This document shows positions 14,276 to 25,837 of a stretch of 64,000 nt of DNA, one piece after another. The stretch is from Clostridia bacterium (GTDB taxonomy: Bacteria; Bacillota; Clostridia; Christensenellales; Aristaeellaceae): NCBI GenBank assembly GCA_017541105.1, contig JAFXZS010000016.1, positions 186,001-250,000 on the forward strand. Reading direction: 5' to 3'. The notes beneath the pieces were generated by a model, which was given only the letters and a program-made list of their open reading frames with translations, ran no database searches and was not told the origin of the DNA. The position numbers and the translations under genes are program-made. How positions within the stretch are numbered: the first letter of the stretch is position 1; each line of letters starts with the position of its first letter.

Positions 14276-15502
14276 TCAAATCCTGCGGGTACGGAATTGC
14301 TTGTGAATACGGTAGGGGTTGTGCAGCGTCTGGGGAGTGTTGACCGGGATCGAGATGGAACGGTTGCGTGTGACATTAAGCGCGAGGCCGATTCCGCCCA
14401 TGTTGGTCATCATATTGGAACCGCCATAGGAAAGGAACGGCAGGGGAATGCCGGTGATCGGCATCAGACCGAGCGTCATGGCGATATTCTCAAGCACATG
14501 GAACAGAAGCATTCCCATAACGCCGATAATCACCAGGCGCCCGAATTTGTCGCGGGTATACCAGGCCAGGTACAGCAGGCGAATGAGAATCAGCAAATAA
14601 ACAACCAGCACGGATACACAGCCGACAAATCCCCAGGTTTCGCCGATGGTGGAATAGATGAAATCCGTCCAGTCCGCGGGTACGTAATTCAATTGCGATA
14701 TGGCGCCGTTCTTAAACATTCCGATCCCGTAGAGGCCGCCGGAACCGATGGCCATCTTGGACATTGTCTGCTGATATGCGTCATCCGACGCGTAAAGCTC
14801 GGGACTGAGCCAGCCGGCAATTCTTGCAAGGCGGTAATCCGTGGACCCGGTTGCGAGCATGAAACCATAGACGGAAAGGATCCCCAGGATTGCGATCGCG
14901 GCGAGAATACCGAGCGTTTTCAGCGAGACATTGGCAAAGTACATCATGACCGCGAAAAGGAAAATAATCACCAGCAGGGAACCGGTTTCACCCTGAAGCA
15001 GAATAACAAGGCCGGGAATGATGACCATCAGGAAGATCCGGATGAACGAATTCAGATCGGAAAGAGGGCGGTCCTGCCGGGCAAGGCTTTTTGCCAGAAT
15101 CAGGATCATAGCCAGTTTCGCAAATTCCGACGGCTGAATCGTATACCCCCAGAGAATATCCAGCCAGGCTTTCACGCCCTGCGCACGGTTAAATACGGTT
15201 GTGACTGTCAGAAGAATGAAAGAGATCCAGTAAAAGAGTTCGGCACGCTGACGAAGAATATCATACGGAAAGGCCATGATCACGCCGACTACCAGAGGAG
15301 CCGCGAGGAGAAACAGGCACTGCCGCAGGGCATAGGAGGATTCAAAAATGTGATTCAGGAAAGACGCTTCCGTATCCGATCCCGGGGAAAAAGTAGCCAC
15401 GCAAACAGCAACCACACCGAACAGGGACATGGCAAACACCAATGCAATCAGAATTCCGTCCACATGAGCCCTGGATCGGCGGTTCTCATCAGTGACTGTC
15501 AA
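14276..15502 (-). CDS. rodA: RodA, SEDS peptidoglycan glycosyltransferase
   Basis: 408 residues from TTG 15502, nine bases after GGAGG and overlapping the minD stop by 14 bases. Around ten membrane helices; SEDS hallmarks include QPSEFAKLAMILILAKSLA, LLQGETGSLLVIIFLFAVM, the VPADWTDFIYSTIGETWGF motif before the last third, and the final LPFLSYGGSNMMTNMGGIG. SEDS proteins polymerise lipid II into glycan strands together with a class B PBP; the partner here is almost certainly the mrdA product in the same operon. FtsW and SpoVE are paralogues with the same signatures; the mre/mrdA context supports RodA. Confidence 0.93.
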   Translation of the reverse strand: MTVTDENRRSRAHVDGILIALVFAMSLFGVVAVCVATFSPGSDTEASFLNHIFESSYALRQCLFLLAAPLVVGVIMAFPYDILRQRAELFYWISFILLTVTTVFNRAQGVKAWLDILWGYTIQPSEFAKLAMILILAKSLARQDRPLSDLNSFIRIFLMVIIPGLVILLQGETGSLLVIIFLFAVMMYFANVSLKTLGILAAIAILGILSVYGFMLATGSTDYRLARIAGWLSPELYASDDAYQQTMSKMAIGSGGLYGIGMFKNGAISQLNYVPADWTDFIYSTIGETWGFVGCVSVLVVYLLILIRLLYLAWYTRDKFGRLVIIGVMGMLLFHVLENIAMTLGLMPITGIPLPFLSYGGSNMMTNMGGIGLALNVTRNRSISIPVNTPQTLHNPYRIHKQFRTRRI

Positions 15503-16310
15503 TCGGGGTGACCTCCTTCAGATTTCGGTGTGTAAGAAGACGCTTCCACAGGGAGGGACGTTCCAGACCGATTTCCGGCAGCGGAACAATCTCGCCCTGA
15601 AGCCGTCCGGCAATCCTCAGAACAGCCCGACGGGCGCTGCAGTCATACTGCATGAAGAGGGTGTGACGCAGAACGGAGCGATAGACTGCAGGATCCTCGG
15701 GTATTTCTCCGAGAAGGGGAAGATCCAGCGTATCCGCGATGACCCTTGCAGGCAGCATTTCCTTTCTGAAAATAAGATCGGGATCCAGCCTGTTGACAAT
15801 GATGCGGGGACGGGGCAGTTCCTTATGCTCAATAACCTGTGCCGCCCGTTCCGCATCGCGGATACAGATATCATCAGGCGTGACAATCAGCAAAGATTCA
15901 TCAATCCCCGCGTTGAGTACGGTCCGGAAGCCACGCTCAATACCGGCCGGAGAATCAATCAGCACATAATCAAATTTCTGTTTCAGTTCCCCTATAATTT
16001 TCTTCAGACGATTCTTTTCCAAATCACGGGCGCGGGCAAACTGTGAAGCAGGTAAAAGATTCAATCCGGGAACGCGGTGGGAAACAAGAAGCGCCTGGGA
16101 CAAGGAACAGTCTTTTTTCGCGACGTCAATCAGGTCATACACGACCTCGTTCTCCAGGCCCAGAAGAGCATCCATGGAACGGAGCCCTATATCGGCATCA
16201 ATAATTACTACGGAACACCCGCGCGCGATCAACGCAGCACCGAGATTTGCGGTCAGGGTGGATTTTCCCACGCCGCCTTTTCCGGAAGTAATGTACAGAG
16301 ATACAGACAT
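15489..16310 (-). CDS. minD: MinD-family septum-site ATPase
   Basis: 273 residues, ATG 16310 with GGAGG eight bases upstream. Deviant Walker A SGKGGVGKST at residues 9-18, VVIIDADIGLRSMDALLG (switch I) near 34 and YVLIDSPAGIERGF (Walker B) near 115 are typical MinD. The C-terminus ends in a short amphipathic stretch SLWKRLLTHRNL usable as a membrane-targeting sequence. MinD normally places the division site with MinC and MinE or DivIVA. No minC or minE lies next to it: mrdA precedes and rodA follows directly. It may act with a distant MinC or have a different cargo linked to the elongasome. Confidence 0.9.
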   Translation of the reverse strand: MSVSLYITSGKGGVGKSTLTANLGAALIARGCSVVIIDADIGLRSMDALLGLENEVVYDLIDVAKKDCSLSQALLVSHRVPGLNLLPASQFARARDLEKNRLKKIIGELKQKFDYVLIDSPAGIERGFRTVLNAGIDESLLIVTPDDICIRDAERAAQVIEHKELPRPRIIVNRLDPDLIFRKEMLPARVIADTLDLPLLGEIPEDPAVYRSVLRHTLFMQYDCSARRAVLRIAGRLQGEIVPLPEIGLERPSLWKRLLTHRNLKEVTPIDSH

Positions 16311-16334
16311 CCGAGGGGCCTCCTTTCTTTTTGA

Positions 16335-18833
16335 TCAGGGAGCAAGAGAATTGCCGGAAGGAAGAATGATCTCCACGCTGCGCAGCTCCTTCTGATCCAG
16401 ATACCATTTGATAAAATCACGGGGCGCTTTTGCGGCTTCGGAACCGGAATATCCGTTCGGGATAAAGCATGCCACGGCAATTTCCGGGTGATCATAAGGA
16501 GCGAAACAAACGAACCAGGAGTTGTTTTCCAGGTCGATTTTCGTCACCTGGGCAGTTCCGGTTTTCGCGGCGATCTCATCGGTATACGGATATTTTTTGA
16601 AGTACTTGGCCGCCGTACCGGATTCGTCCACCACGCCCTTCATGCCTTCCCGTATCAGCGGAAGATACTCATCGGAATAATCCAGCCGGTGAATCAGGGT
16701 CGGTTCACGCTGGGAAAGGATTTCCCCGTCCGGGGAAGTGATGGAGTCGATCAGGGATACATTATAGAGATATCCTCCGTTCGCGACCGTGCATACATAA
16801 CGCGCTACTGCAATAGGGGTCAGCACGGTAACAGACTGGCCGATGCTGGTCAGAATTGTCTGGCCGCCGCCCCATTTAATATCGTTCATATAATTGTACG
16901 TGTCTCCGATAACGGACTGAAGATAAACCATATCCTTGGTCATGTTCAGTTCTTCCATCAGGATTGTACGCATATTGTCAAGCCAGTCGCTCTCGTTATA
17001 ATTCACAGCCATATCCATCAGCCGCTTGGCGCAGACGGAGAGGCGTTCATCATCATATTCAATATTGCGGGAAGTACCGCAGTTTCGGAGGTGCTTTTTG
17101 ATGGAATTGAATACGATAATCGGAAGTGATGTGTCCTGATTTGCTTCATTCATGGGCTTGGAAGGATCGTACAGTGTATTCTGCGATCCGACAACGGAAC
17201 GAACCTCACCGGGCAGATCGATTCCCGTTTTGGAAGTCAGGCCAAAGAGGGAGGCATACCTGTACAGGCGGTCCTCACCCAATCGATCCGCGAGTGTATA
17301 GAAGAAATAATTGCATGAATGAGACAGTCCGTCCACAACCGTCTGATTCTGATGTTTCCAGCGAAGGTTTTTACTGATCCAGCATTTCGGGGCTGTGGAC
17401 TCATCCGCGTTATACTTGGTATAGTATCCCATGTCCGAAATCCGTTCAGTGGGTTTCAGTTCACCGGTGGAGAGCGCACCCATGGCTGTGACTATCTTGA
17501 ATATGGAACCGGGTGTTCCGCGGGCATGAATGCCGTAATTCAGAAGGAGATTCCGGCTGTCGCCCAGGATGGCCATTGCCTCCTTGCCGCCGGCAACCAG
17601 CGCGTTCAGGTCATAGGTGGGGTAATTTGCCATGGCCAGCACTCGGCACTGCATATCCAGGACAATAAGACACCCGTGCTCCGCAAGCTCAAGAGGGTAT
17701 TTTTCCCAGTCACGGTTATGGATGTCTGTCTTGTTCGCTTCACGCCAGCTTTCGGAGGCAAGCTTCTGCTCCTGTACATCACGGGTGGAATTCACATTAT
17801 CAGCGAGGCATTGTTCGGCGATTTTCTGGTAGGAAGCATTCAGGGTAAGCTTCACGTTATTTCCGTCTTCGGGAGGCGAATAGGAAAGCTCGCGAACGAC
17901 ACGGGACATCTGGTCCCGCTCGACGACACGGGTGCCTTTGCGTAGAGAAGAATTCTGTGTCAGCCAGTCCTCCATGGAAGACTCCACGCCGTCCCGTCCG
18001 ATGGTATCATTGTATGAATACCCTTTTGCGCTCAGGTTCAGCCACATGGCACGGGAGGGGATGGCGCCGGTGTATCCGATAATCTGGGAAGCAAGTGTTG
18101 AACGCGGATAAACGCGCTTGGTTCCGATTTGAATATCCATGCCGGGAAGCATCATGGAACGGGTTTCGATTTCAATGACCGTTTCATAGCGCACATCCTT
18201 GGCAATCACAATAGGCTGTGAATTGAAGATATTCATCTGCATCTCTGAATAGATGGCCATGATTTTCAGCATCAGGTCTTCCGGAACGGATTCGTCAATC
18301 TGATACCGGGTCCGAAAAGCTTCGATGCATTGCTCTGCTGTGCCGTATTTTTTCAGGCTGGTTGCGTAATTATTCCTGCGCCACTGGTTTTCGCGCGTTT
18401 CAAGCACGGAATCGGATACGCCCGAACCGAAATTGAAGACCCATTCTCCGCTTTCCGGATCACGCTCAATCACATAGCTTACGGCAATGGTACCGCCGTT
18501 TTTTTCTATGATATGAATGGTTTCAATGATTGAATCCGTATATTCCCGGTAAACGGATTTTGAATTGGCAGAAGCATCCTTCTGGAAGGTTACATTATAT
18601 ACCAGTTCATCTTCAGCCATGACCACGGAATCCGCTGTGGAAATCGTTCCGCGCTTTCCGCGGAGAGCAATGTTTTTTGTGCGTGTATCTTCTGCCTTCT
18701 CCTGGTATTCTTCCGAATCGCGAAGCTGAAGATTGATCAGGCCGGAAACAAGCCAGACAAAGATCGCAAATAGAACGATCAGAAAAGCGGCATAACGCCA
18801 GAATTCGGCGCTTTTTTTCTTTTTTGAATCCAT
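16335..18833 (-). CDS. mrdA: Penicillin-binding protein 2-type transpeptidase (MrdA)
   Basis: 832 residues from ATG 18833 (AAAGGA upstream; the GTG at 18842 is too close to it). One N-terminal membrane helix (FWRYAAFLIVLFAIFVWLV) follows a basic KKKK tail. The pedestal domain contains RGKRGTISTADS and the transpeptidase domain carries SIFK (catalytic Ser near 443), SCN in LSHSCNYFFYTLADRLG, and KTGTAQV. At 832 residues it is longer than usual PBP2 (about 630-720), with long inserts between the SxN and KTG motifs. It cross-links glycan made by RodA during lateral growth. It is 24 bases upstream of minD. Confidence 0.93.
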   Translation of the reverse strand: MDSKKKKSAEFWRYAAFLIVLFAIFVWLVSGLINLQLRDSEEYQEKAEDTRTKNIALRGKRGTISTADSVVMAEDELVYNVTFQKDASANSKSVYREYTDSIIETIHIIEKNGGTIAVSYVIERDPESGEWVFNFGSGVSDSVLETRENQWRRNNYATSLKKYGTAEQCIEAFRTRYQIDESVPEDLMLKIMAIYSEMQMNIFNSQPIVIAKDVRYETVIEIETRSMMLPGMDIQIGTKRVYPRSTLASQIIGYTGAIPSRAMWLNLSAKGYSYNDTIGRDGVESSMEDWLTQNSSLRKGTRVVERDQMSRVVRELSYSPPEDGNNVKLTLNASYQKIAEQCLADNVNSTRDVQEQKLASESWREANKTDIHNRDWEKYPLELAEHGCLIVLDMQCRVLAMANYPTYDLNALVAGGKEAMAILGDSRNLLLNYGIHARGTPGSIFKIVTAMGALSTGELKPTERISDMGYYTKYNADESTAPKCWISKNLRWKHQNQTVVDGLSHSCNYFFYTLADRLGEDRLYRYASLFGLTSKTGIDLPGEVRSVVGSQNTLYDPSKPMNEANQDTSLPIIVFNSIKKHLRNCGTSRNIEYDDERLSVCAKRLMDMAVNYNESDWLDNMRTILMEELNMTKDMVYLQSVIGDTYNYMNDIKWGGGQTILTSIGQSVTVLTPIAVARYVCTVANGGYLYNVSLIDSITSPDGEILSQREPTLIHRLDYSDEYLPLIREGMKGVVDESGTAAKYFKKYPYTDEIAAKTGTAQVTKIDLENNSWFVCFAPYDHPEIAVACFIPNGYSGSEAAKAPRDFIKWYLDQKELRSVEIILPSGNSLAP

Positions 18834-18918
18834 TCTGCTCACATCCTTTCTGAGCCTAAGGCATTAAGGTGATCATCATTCATCAGGGAGAATACGCCGG
18901 CGGAGACGGCGCGGATCA

Positions 18919-19509
18919 TCAGCTTTTGCTGAAAACAACAGGCGCGGGACGAAGAACCTGACGGCTCCGCCGGCGCCCCAGAATGAGCCTTCGAATGGGG
19001 AATTCAAGAGCGAGGCACAGGATACCGGTCAGAATGACATCCGTCAAAGCACGGATGATATGATCCAGGGTGACAGGAGAGCCGCCCAGATAGATATAGG
19101 TTACCTGAACCACTTCATAAATGAACACGTTCAAAACGGTACAAAGCAATGTCCGCAGCCACGGGGACAGCTCTTTTCTCTGCCGGTTAACCGCCCGCTC
19201 ATATTCAATGGTTTTCAGCGGTTTATCCGCAAAGGCAAAGGAGCAGAAAAGCGTAGTCAGAGAATAAAGGGCAAGGTTGAGATAAGTCACGGAAGGTATC
19301 ATGATCTGCATGAGGAGACCATAGATAGTTCCAACCCAGAAAACCCTGAGCTTTCCGTACGCGACCGTAACGATCCCGATAATCACATAGAGGAGGTTCG
19401 GCGTGATCCCGAATATCCTGACATAGGGCATCACGCAGACATGCAGCAGATAACCGAGAAAAGTCAGGGAGAAAAGGATGACATACTTGCGGATAAAGTT
19501 CATCTTCAT
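18919..19509 (-). CDS. mreD: MreD rod-shape membrane protein
   Basis: 196 residues from ATG 19509; GGAGG lies nine bases upstream and the mreC stop ends two bases before. About five membrane segments (YVILFSLTFLGYLLHVCVM, FGITPNLLYVIIGIVTVAYG, VFWVGTIYGLLMQIM and others) with the MreD-type segment ITPNLLYVIIGIVTVAYG. MreD joins MreC and RodA/PBP2 in the elongasome. The C-terminus is strongly basic (RRLILGRRRSRQ). Identification relies on hydropathy plus position between mreC and mrdA, since MreD sequences are poorly conserved. Confidence 0.88.
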   Translation of the reverse strand: MKMNFIRKYVILFSLTFLGYLLHVCVMPYVRIFGITPNLLYVIIGIVTVAYGKLRVFWVGTIYGLLMQIMIPSVTYLNLALYSLTTLFCSFAFADKPLKTIEYERAVNRQRKELSPWLRTLLCTVLNVFIYEVVQVTYIYLGGSPVTLDHIIRALTDVILTGILCLALEFPIRRLILGRRRSRQVLRPAPVVFSKS

Positions 19510-19510
19510 A

Positions 19511-21004
19511 TTATCCGTCCTCCTCAAATGTCATATCATTCGGGTCCGGCGTATAATACGGTGTGGATGTCGGCGCAAGCGTGGGAGAAGGAGTCGGCGT
19601 AGGATCATTCCGAAGATTCACAACCTGGTATTCCAGAGGGGTTTCATCGGGGGTTGGAGCAGGGCTGAGTGTGGGGGAAGGCGTCGGCGCCGGTGTTTCA
19701 GAAGGTTCCGGGGTCGGTGAGGCTGTTTCTTCCGGGGAGGTTTCCGCAGCAGCGGGCGCTGGTGTATCAAACAGGGAGGCAGCGATCTGGGGAATTTCGG
19801 GAGAAGGGCGCGCACTGGGCAGCGGAACCAGTTCCACGCTGGTCCGTCCGTTTTCCCTTCCTTCTATTGCCTCGGCCTGAGGTTTATACCGAAGCACGAT
19901 GACATATTCCAGGTGCTGAAAATCCACCTGAGGCTCCAGGACAATATACTGTTTATTGGATTCCATTCCGCGGGTACTTTCGCGAACAATACCGATCGGA
20001 ATTCCTTTGGGGAAAGAGAGGCCGACACCGGAGGTAACCACAAGGTCTCCGGGACGGGGCAGATTATCATCCGGAAGATAATACATACGGCACATGGGCT
20101 TTCCGTCTATACCGAGGGTGCCGCGAACCGTGCCCTGATCGCGTGAGGACTGAATAAGCGCTGCAATGGAAGCGTTTGAATCAATGACGGTGCGCACGGT
20201 GGATTTATGAGCCTGCGTGTTTTCCGTATATCCGACAAGGGCCCCGGAGATGGTAACAGCCATATAATCGGTAACGCCGTCTTCCAGCCCTTTGTTGATT
20301 GTCATGGTTGAGAAATAGTTTGCGTCCGACTTCCCGATAACAGTGGCGACCACGGGACGCATATTGATATTCGCGGCGATTTCATCGGAAAGATCTTCAT
20401 ATTGCGAGAGGGTTTGCTGCAGTTCATCGGCAAGCATGGCTTTATAAACCAGCTGCTCATTTTCGGCGCGAAGGGCGTTGTATTCCGCTTCGATATTGCT
20501 TCTGAGTTTCCAGGAATAGAAATAGTCCGCAATTGCATCGGTAAGGCCCGCAAAAAAGGACTGGACCGGTGTCATCACAGTACTGACCGCATCTTCCGGA
20601 GCGCTGAGAACAGGGATATCCGGCGCAATGCGATGCAGAATATAGGACGCGACAGCCAGTAAAAGAGAGAGGGTAACGGCTGTCAGAACAAGGCCACGAA
20701 GGAAAGGATGGGAACGCCTGCGCCGCGCGGAAATCGGATTCAGATCATCGTCCAGCATAATCCCGGAGGAATAGACCTTCCGGGGCGGCGCTGATTCCGT
20801 TTCGGAAACAGAGGAATCCGCCTGGGTTTCGGAAGATGATTTCTCCCCGGATTCTTCGCTTTTTTTCCGAAGCTTGCGGACAGCCAGATCGGGGGGATCG
20901 GAAGGGACGGGATCCGTTTTTTCATCGGGATCTTCATATATATAATCATCCGTTACGACAGGACGCGGATCTTTTACAGAACGCTGAAGACGACGGCGGG
21001 CCAA
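19511..21004 (-). CDS. mreC: MreC with long cytoplasmic and Pro/Thr-rich C-terminal extensions
   Basis: 497 residues from TTG 21004 (AGGAGG seven to nine bases upstream). A membrane helix at residues 102-123 is followed by a coiled coil (~165-205) and the two-beta-barrel MreC core (~210-375; VVATVIGKSDANYFSTMTIN, LVVTSGVGLSFPKGIPIGIV). Typical MreC proteins are about 270-330 residues. Here residues 1-101 form a charged cytoplasmic extension rich in Ser, Glu, Lys and Arg, and residues ~395-497 form a tail of repeated T-P-x-P units (for example PTPSPTLAPTSTP). The tail would lie outside the membrane and may span or bind the wall. MreC scaffolds PBP2 activation. Confidence 0.93.
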   Translation of the reverse strand: MARRRLQRSVKDPRPVVTDDYIYEDPDEKTDPVPSDPPDLAVRKLRKKSEESGEKSSSETQADSSVSETESAPPRKVYSSGIMLDDDLNPISARRRRSHPFLRGLVLTAVTLSLLLAVASYILHRIAPDIPVLSAPEDAVSTVMTPVQSFFAGLTDAIADYFYSWKLRSNIEAEYNALRAENEQLVYKAMLADELQQTLSQYEDLSDEIAANINMRPVVATVIGKSDANYFSTMTINKGLEDGVTDYMAVTISGALVGYTENTQAHKSTVRTVIDSNASIAALIQSSRDQGTVRGTLGIDGKPMCRMYYLPDDNLPRPGDLVVTSGVGLSFPKGIPIGIVRESTRGMESNKQYIVLEPQVDFQHLEYVIVLRYKPQAEAIEGRENGRTSVELVPLPSARPSPEIPQIAASLFDTPAPAAAETSPEETASPTPEPSETPAPTPSPTLSPAPTPDETPLEYQVVNLRNDPTPTPSPTLAPTSTPYYTPDPNDMTFEEDG

Positions 21005-21066
21005 GGAATATCACCTCCTTCATACATGATCCCATGCGGCTGATTCATCCGGAAAACCGTAACAGC

Positions 21067-22098
21067 CTATTGATAGGCAGGCCGGGAAGACTTCCTGCTG
21101 CGGGGTGTAACGAGCTGGATATTCTCTGTCAGATATCCGATGCCTAGAATGCAGCAATCCCCCGGATCTTTCGCAAGCAGAACGGGAATGCCGACATTCT
21201 CGGAAATATAACGGTCCAGTGCAAACAGACGGGCTCCGTCTCCGGTCAGATGAATTCCGCCCCGCATAATATCCGCAGCCAGCTCGGGCGGAGTTCGTTC
21301 GAGTACCCATCGAAGGACTTTCACGATGGCTGCACAGGGACCTTTGACAGCGTTGTATGCCTGTTCAGAAGAAAAGGAAACCGTGCCGGCAGAAGTGTTG
21401 AGCTGATTGATGCCCCGTACGAGAATCGACCGGGGTTCATCAAGAGGCAGGGCGGTAGCCAGATCCTTCTTGATGTTTTCGGCTGTTTGCTTTCCGATCA
21501 GAATACTGCATTCCCTGCGAAGATATTCAACAAGAGCTTCGTCAAATTTGTTGCCGCCGACCTGAATGCTCTGGGATACCACGAGCCCGCCTAGGGACAT
21601 GACCGCGACATCGGTCGTTCCCGCACCGATATCGATCACAAGGTTGCCGATCGGATCATAGACCGGAAGGCCGGTACCGATGGCGGCAGCGAACGGCTTT
21701 TCAATCATGAAGACATGTTTGGCACCTGCAAATCGAATCGCTTCCGTCAACGCTTTCCTGTTCACATCATCGAGATTGCAGGGAACGGATACGATGGCTC
21801 GGGGCTTTCCGAGATAGGAGACGCCGATGGCTTTGCGAATAAAGTATTTGAGCATGAGCTCAGCAATATCATAGTCGGCGACCTGTCCGTTACGAATCGG
21901 CCAGACAGGAGTCAGCCGTTCGGGAGAACGGCCGAGAAGAAAACTGGCCTCATCGCCGACAGCTTGCACGGAATGACGGTTTTCACGATCCAGAACGACC
22001 AGCGCAGGCTCGGAAATCACAATGCCCCGGCCGCGAACATAGAGGCTGACATTTTCCGTTCCGAGATCGATACCGATGTCAGGCGCCCAAAATGGCAT
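21067..22098 (-). CDS. mreB: MreB/Mbl actin-like cytoskeletal protein
   Basis: 343 residues, full length for the family, ATG 22098 after AAAGGATG. Actin-superfamily motifs are clear: phosphate 1 DIGIDLGTENVSLYV near residue 6, connect 1 and phosphate 2 VIDIGAGTTDVAVMSLGG near 155, adenosine motif GIHLTGDGARL near 287. It forms membrane-associated filaments that steer RodA/PBP2 complexes during elongation, consistent with rod shape. It starts 21 bases after the maf stop, the classic maf-mreB order. Confidence 0.94.
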   Translation of the reverse strand: MPFWAPDIGIDLGTENVSLYVRGRGIVISEPALVVLDRENRHSVQAVGDEASFLLGRSPERLTPVWPIRNGQVADYDIAELMLKYFIRKAIGVSYLGKPRAIVSVPCNLDDVNRKALTEAIRFAGAKHVFMIEKPFAAAIGTGLPVYDPIGNLVIDIGAGTTDVAVMSLGGLVVSQSIQVGGNKFDEALVEYLRRECSILIGKQTAENIKKDLATALPLDEPRSILVRGINQLNTSAGTVSFSSEQAYNAVKGPCAAIVKVLRWVLERTPPELAADIMRGGIHLTGDGARLFALDRYISENVGIPVLLAKDPGDCCILGIGYLTENIQLVTPRSRKSSRPAYQ

Positions 22099-22119
22099 AC
22101 AATACGCATCCTTTAACTC

Positions 22120-22704
22120 TTATGATTTTAATCCGGTCGCAGGAAGAGGATAACCGCAGTCAAGCAGCATTTTCCGGACCAGAACCATGGGAAGCCCGAT
22201 CACGCAGGTGTGGCTTCCGTTCAGCTTTTCTATCCACAGGGCCGCACGGCCCTGAAGGGCATAAGCTCCTGCCTTGTCCATTGGTTCGCCGGACTGGACA
22301 TAGGCGACGATTTCCTCTTCCGTGAGGGTACAAAAGGTCACATCCGTGCAGTCGGTTCCGGAAAGCACACTGCCGGAAGGAGACAGAACCGAAACCCCGG
22401 TATAAACCTGGTGTGTACGCCCGGACAGGAGACGGAGCATCCTGCAGGCATCATCCTCATCAGCCGGCTTGCCCAGCGGGACGCCATCCACGGCGACCAG
22501 GGTATCCGCCGCAAGGACAAAACGGCTGGGATAATGCGCGCTGACCGCAAGCGCTTTGCGTGCGGAGAGAACAGCAACCGCTTCGGACGGCAGAAGCGAA
22601 CAGGATTCATCCACATCCGGGGAGGCTGTTTCAAAAGGAATTCCGGCCAGCGTGAGGAGTTCCATTCTCCTCGGTGAATGCGACGCGAGTACAAGTGTTT
22701 CCAA
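22120..22704 (-). CDS. maf: Maf-like nucleotide pyrophosphatase
   Basis: 194 residues from TTG 22704 with GGAGG eight bases upstream. The N-terminal LASHSPRRMELLTLAGIPFE is the Maf signature, followed by DVDES near 30, FVLAADTLVAVDG near 62 and DKAGAYALQGRAALWIEKL near 143. The family hydrolyses nucleoside triphosphates, especially dTTP/UTP or modified pyrimidines, to the monophosphates. It is the first gene of the elongasome operon, driven by the promoter at 22741-22769. Confidence 0.93.
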   Translation of the reverse strand: METLVLASHSPRRMELLTLAGIPFETASPDVDESCSLLPSEAVAVLSARKALAVSAHYPSRFVLAADTLVAVDGVPLGKPADEDDACRMLRLLSGRTHQVYTGVSVLSPSGSVLSGTDCTDVTFCTLTEEEIVAYVQSGEPMDKAGAYALQGRAALWIEKLNGSHTCVIGLPMVLVRKMLLDCGYPLPATGLKS

Positions 22705-22740
22705 CAGGGATACCTCCTTCGGAAAACTACATACCAGAAT

Positions 22741-22769
22741 ATTATATCATGAATGTGAAAGATTATCAA
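22741..22769 (-). promoter_or_regulatory. Promoter of the maf-mre-rodA operon
   Basis: Minus-strand TTGATA (22769-22764), 17 bases, TATAAT (22746-22741). Five of six -35 bases and all -10 bases match consensus. It is back-to-back with the promoter at 22801-22830; the two -35 elements are only 31 bases apart, so a protein bound between them could affect both operons. Confidence 0.85.
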
Positions 22770-22800
22770 AAAATTCTGATTTTCTGTTACGCTGCGAAAA

Positions 22801-22830
22801 TTGACAAACAGTGAAGCAGAGACCTATAAT
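22801..22830 (+). promoter_or_regulatory. Promoter of the ACT-DUF711-obg-murC-coaD operon
   Basis: TTGACA (22801-22806), an 18-base spacer and TATAAT (22825-22830); both hexamers match consensus exactly. Initiation near 22837 leaves about 27 bases before the ATG at 22864, with GGGGGA as ribosome site. It also excludes the upstream in-frame start at 22801. Confidence 0.88.
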
Positions 22831-22863
22831 ATTATGTATTTTTATGTGCAGGGGGAATTTGGA

Positions 22864-23136
22864 ATGACGAAGGCACTGATTTCCGTTACAGGGCTGGACG
22901 CGACGGGCATTATCGCCTGCGTGGCCGGAAAACTGAGCGAAATGAATATAAATATTCTTGATATTTCGCAGACAATTCTGGGCGGTTATTTCACGATGCT
23001 GATGGTGGTCGACCTGGACGGGGCCGGAATGAGCTTCGAGGAGATTGACCAGCATCTTCAGCCGGTCAGAGATCGGCTGAAAATGACCATTCATATGCAG
23101 AGAATGGATATTTTTGACGCCATGCACAGAATCTGA
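22864..23136 (+). CDS. ACT domain protein (UPF0237 family)
   Basis: 90 residues, one whole ACT domain: KALISVTGLDATGIIACVAGKL, then MNINILDISQTILGGYFTMLM. These small proteins bind amino acids or related ligands and are often encoded next to DUF711 (PFL-like) genes in Bacillota and Archaea; the same pair occurs here with 15 bases between. Start ATG 22864 is fixed by GGGGGA and the promoter immediately upstream. Ligand is unknown; a regulatory partnership with the DUF711 protein is inferred from conserved adjacency. Confidence 0.9.
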   Translation: MTKALISVTGLDATGIIACVAGKLSEMNINILDISQTILGGYFTMLMVVDLDGAGMSFEEIDQHLQPVRDRLKMTIHMQRMDIFDAMHRI

Positions 23137-23151
23137 CGGAGGAACATTCGG

Positions 23152-25768
<2,617 letters not shown>

Positions 25769-25837
25769 CATGTGAGAAATCCTTATCGGTATCCGGAACA
25801 GCATATAAAAAATGATAAAAGAAAGCGGGATAAGGTT

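Noticed and set aside
14297..15511. 404-codon open frame on the plus strand
   Set aside because: Antisense to rodA, whose SEDS motifs are unmistakable.
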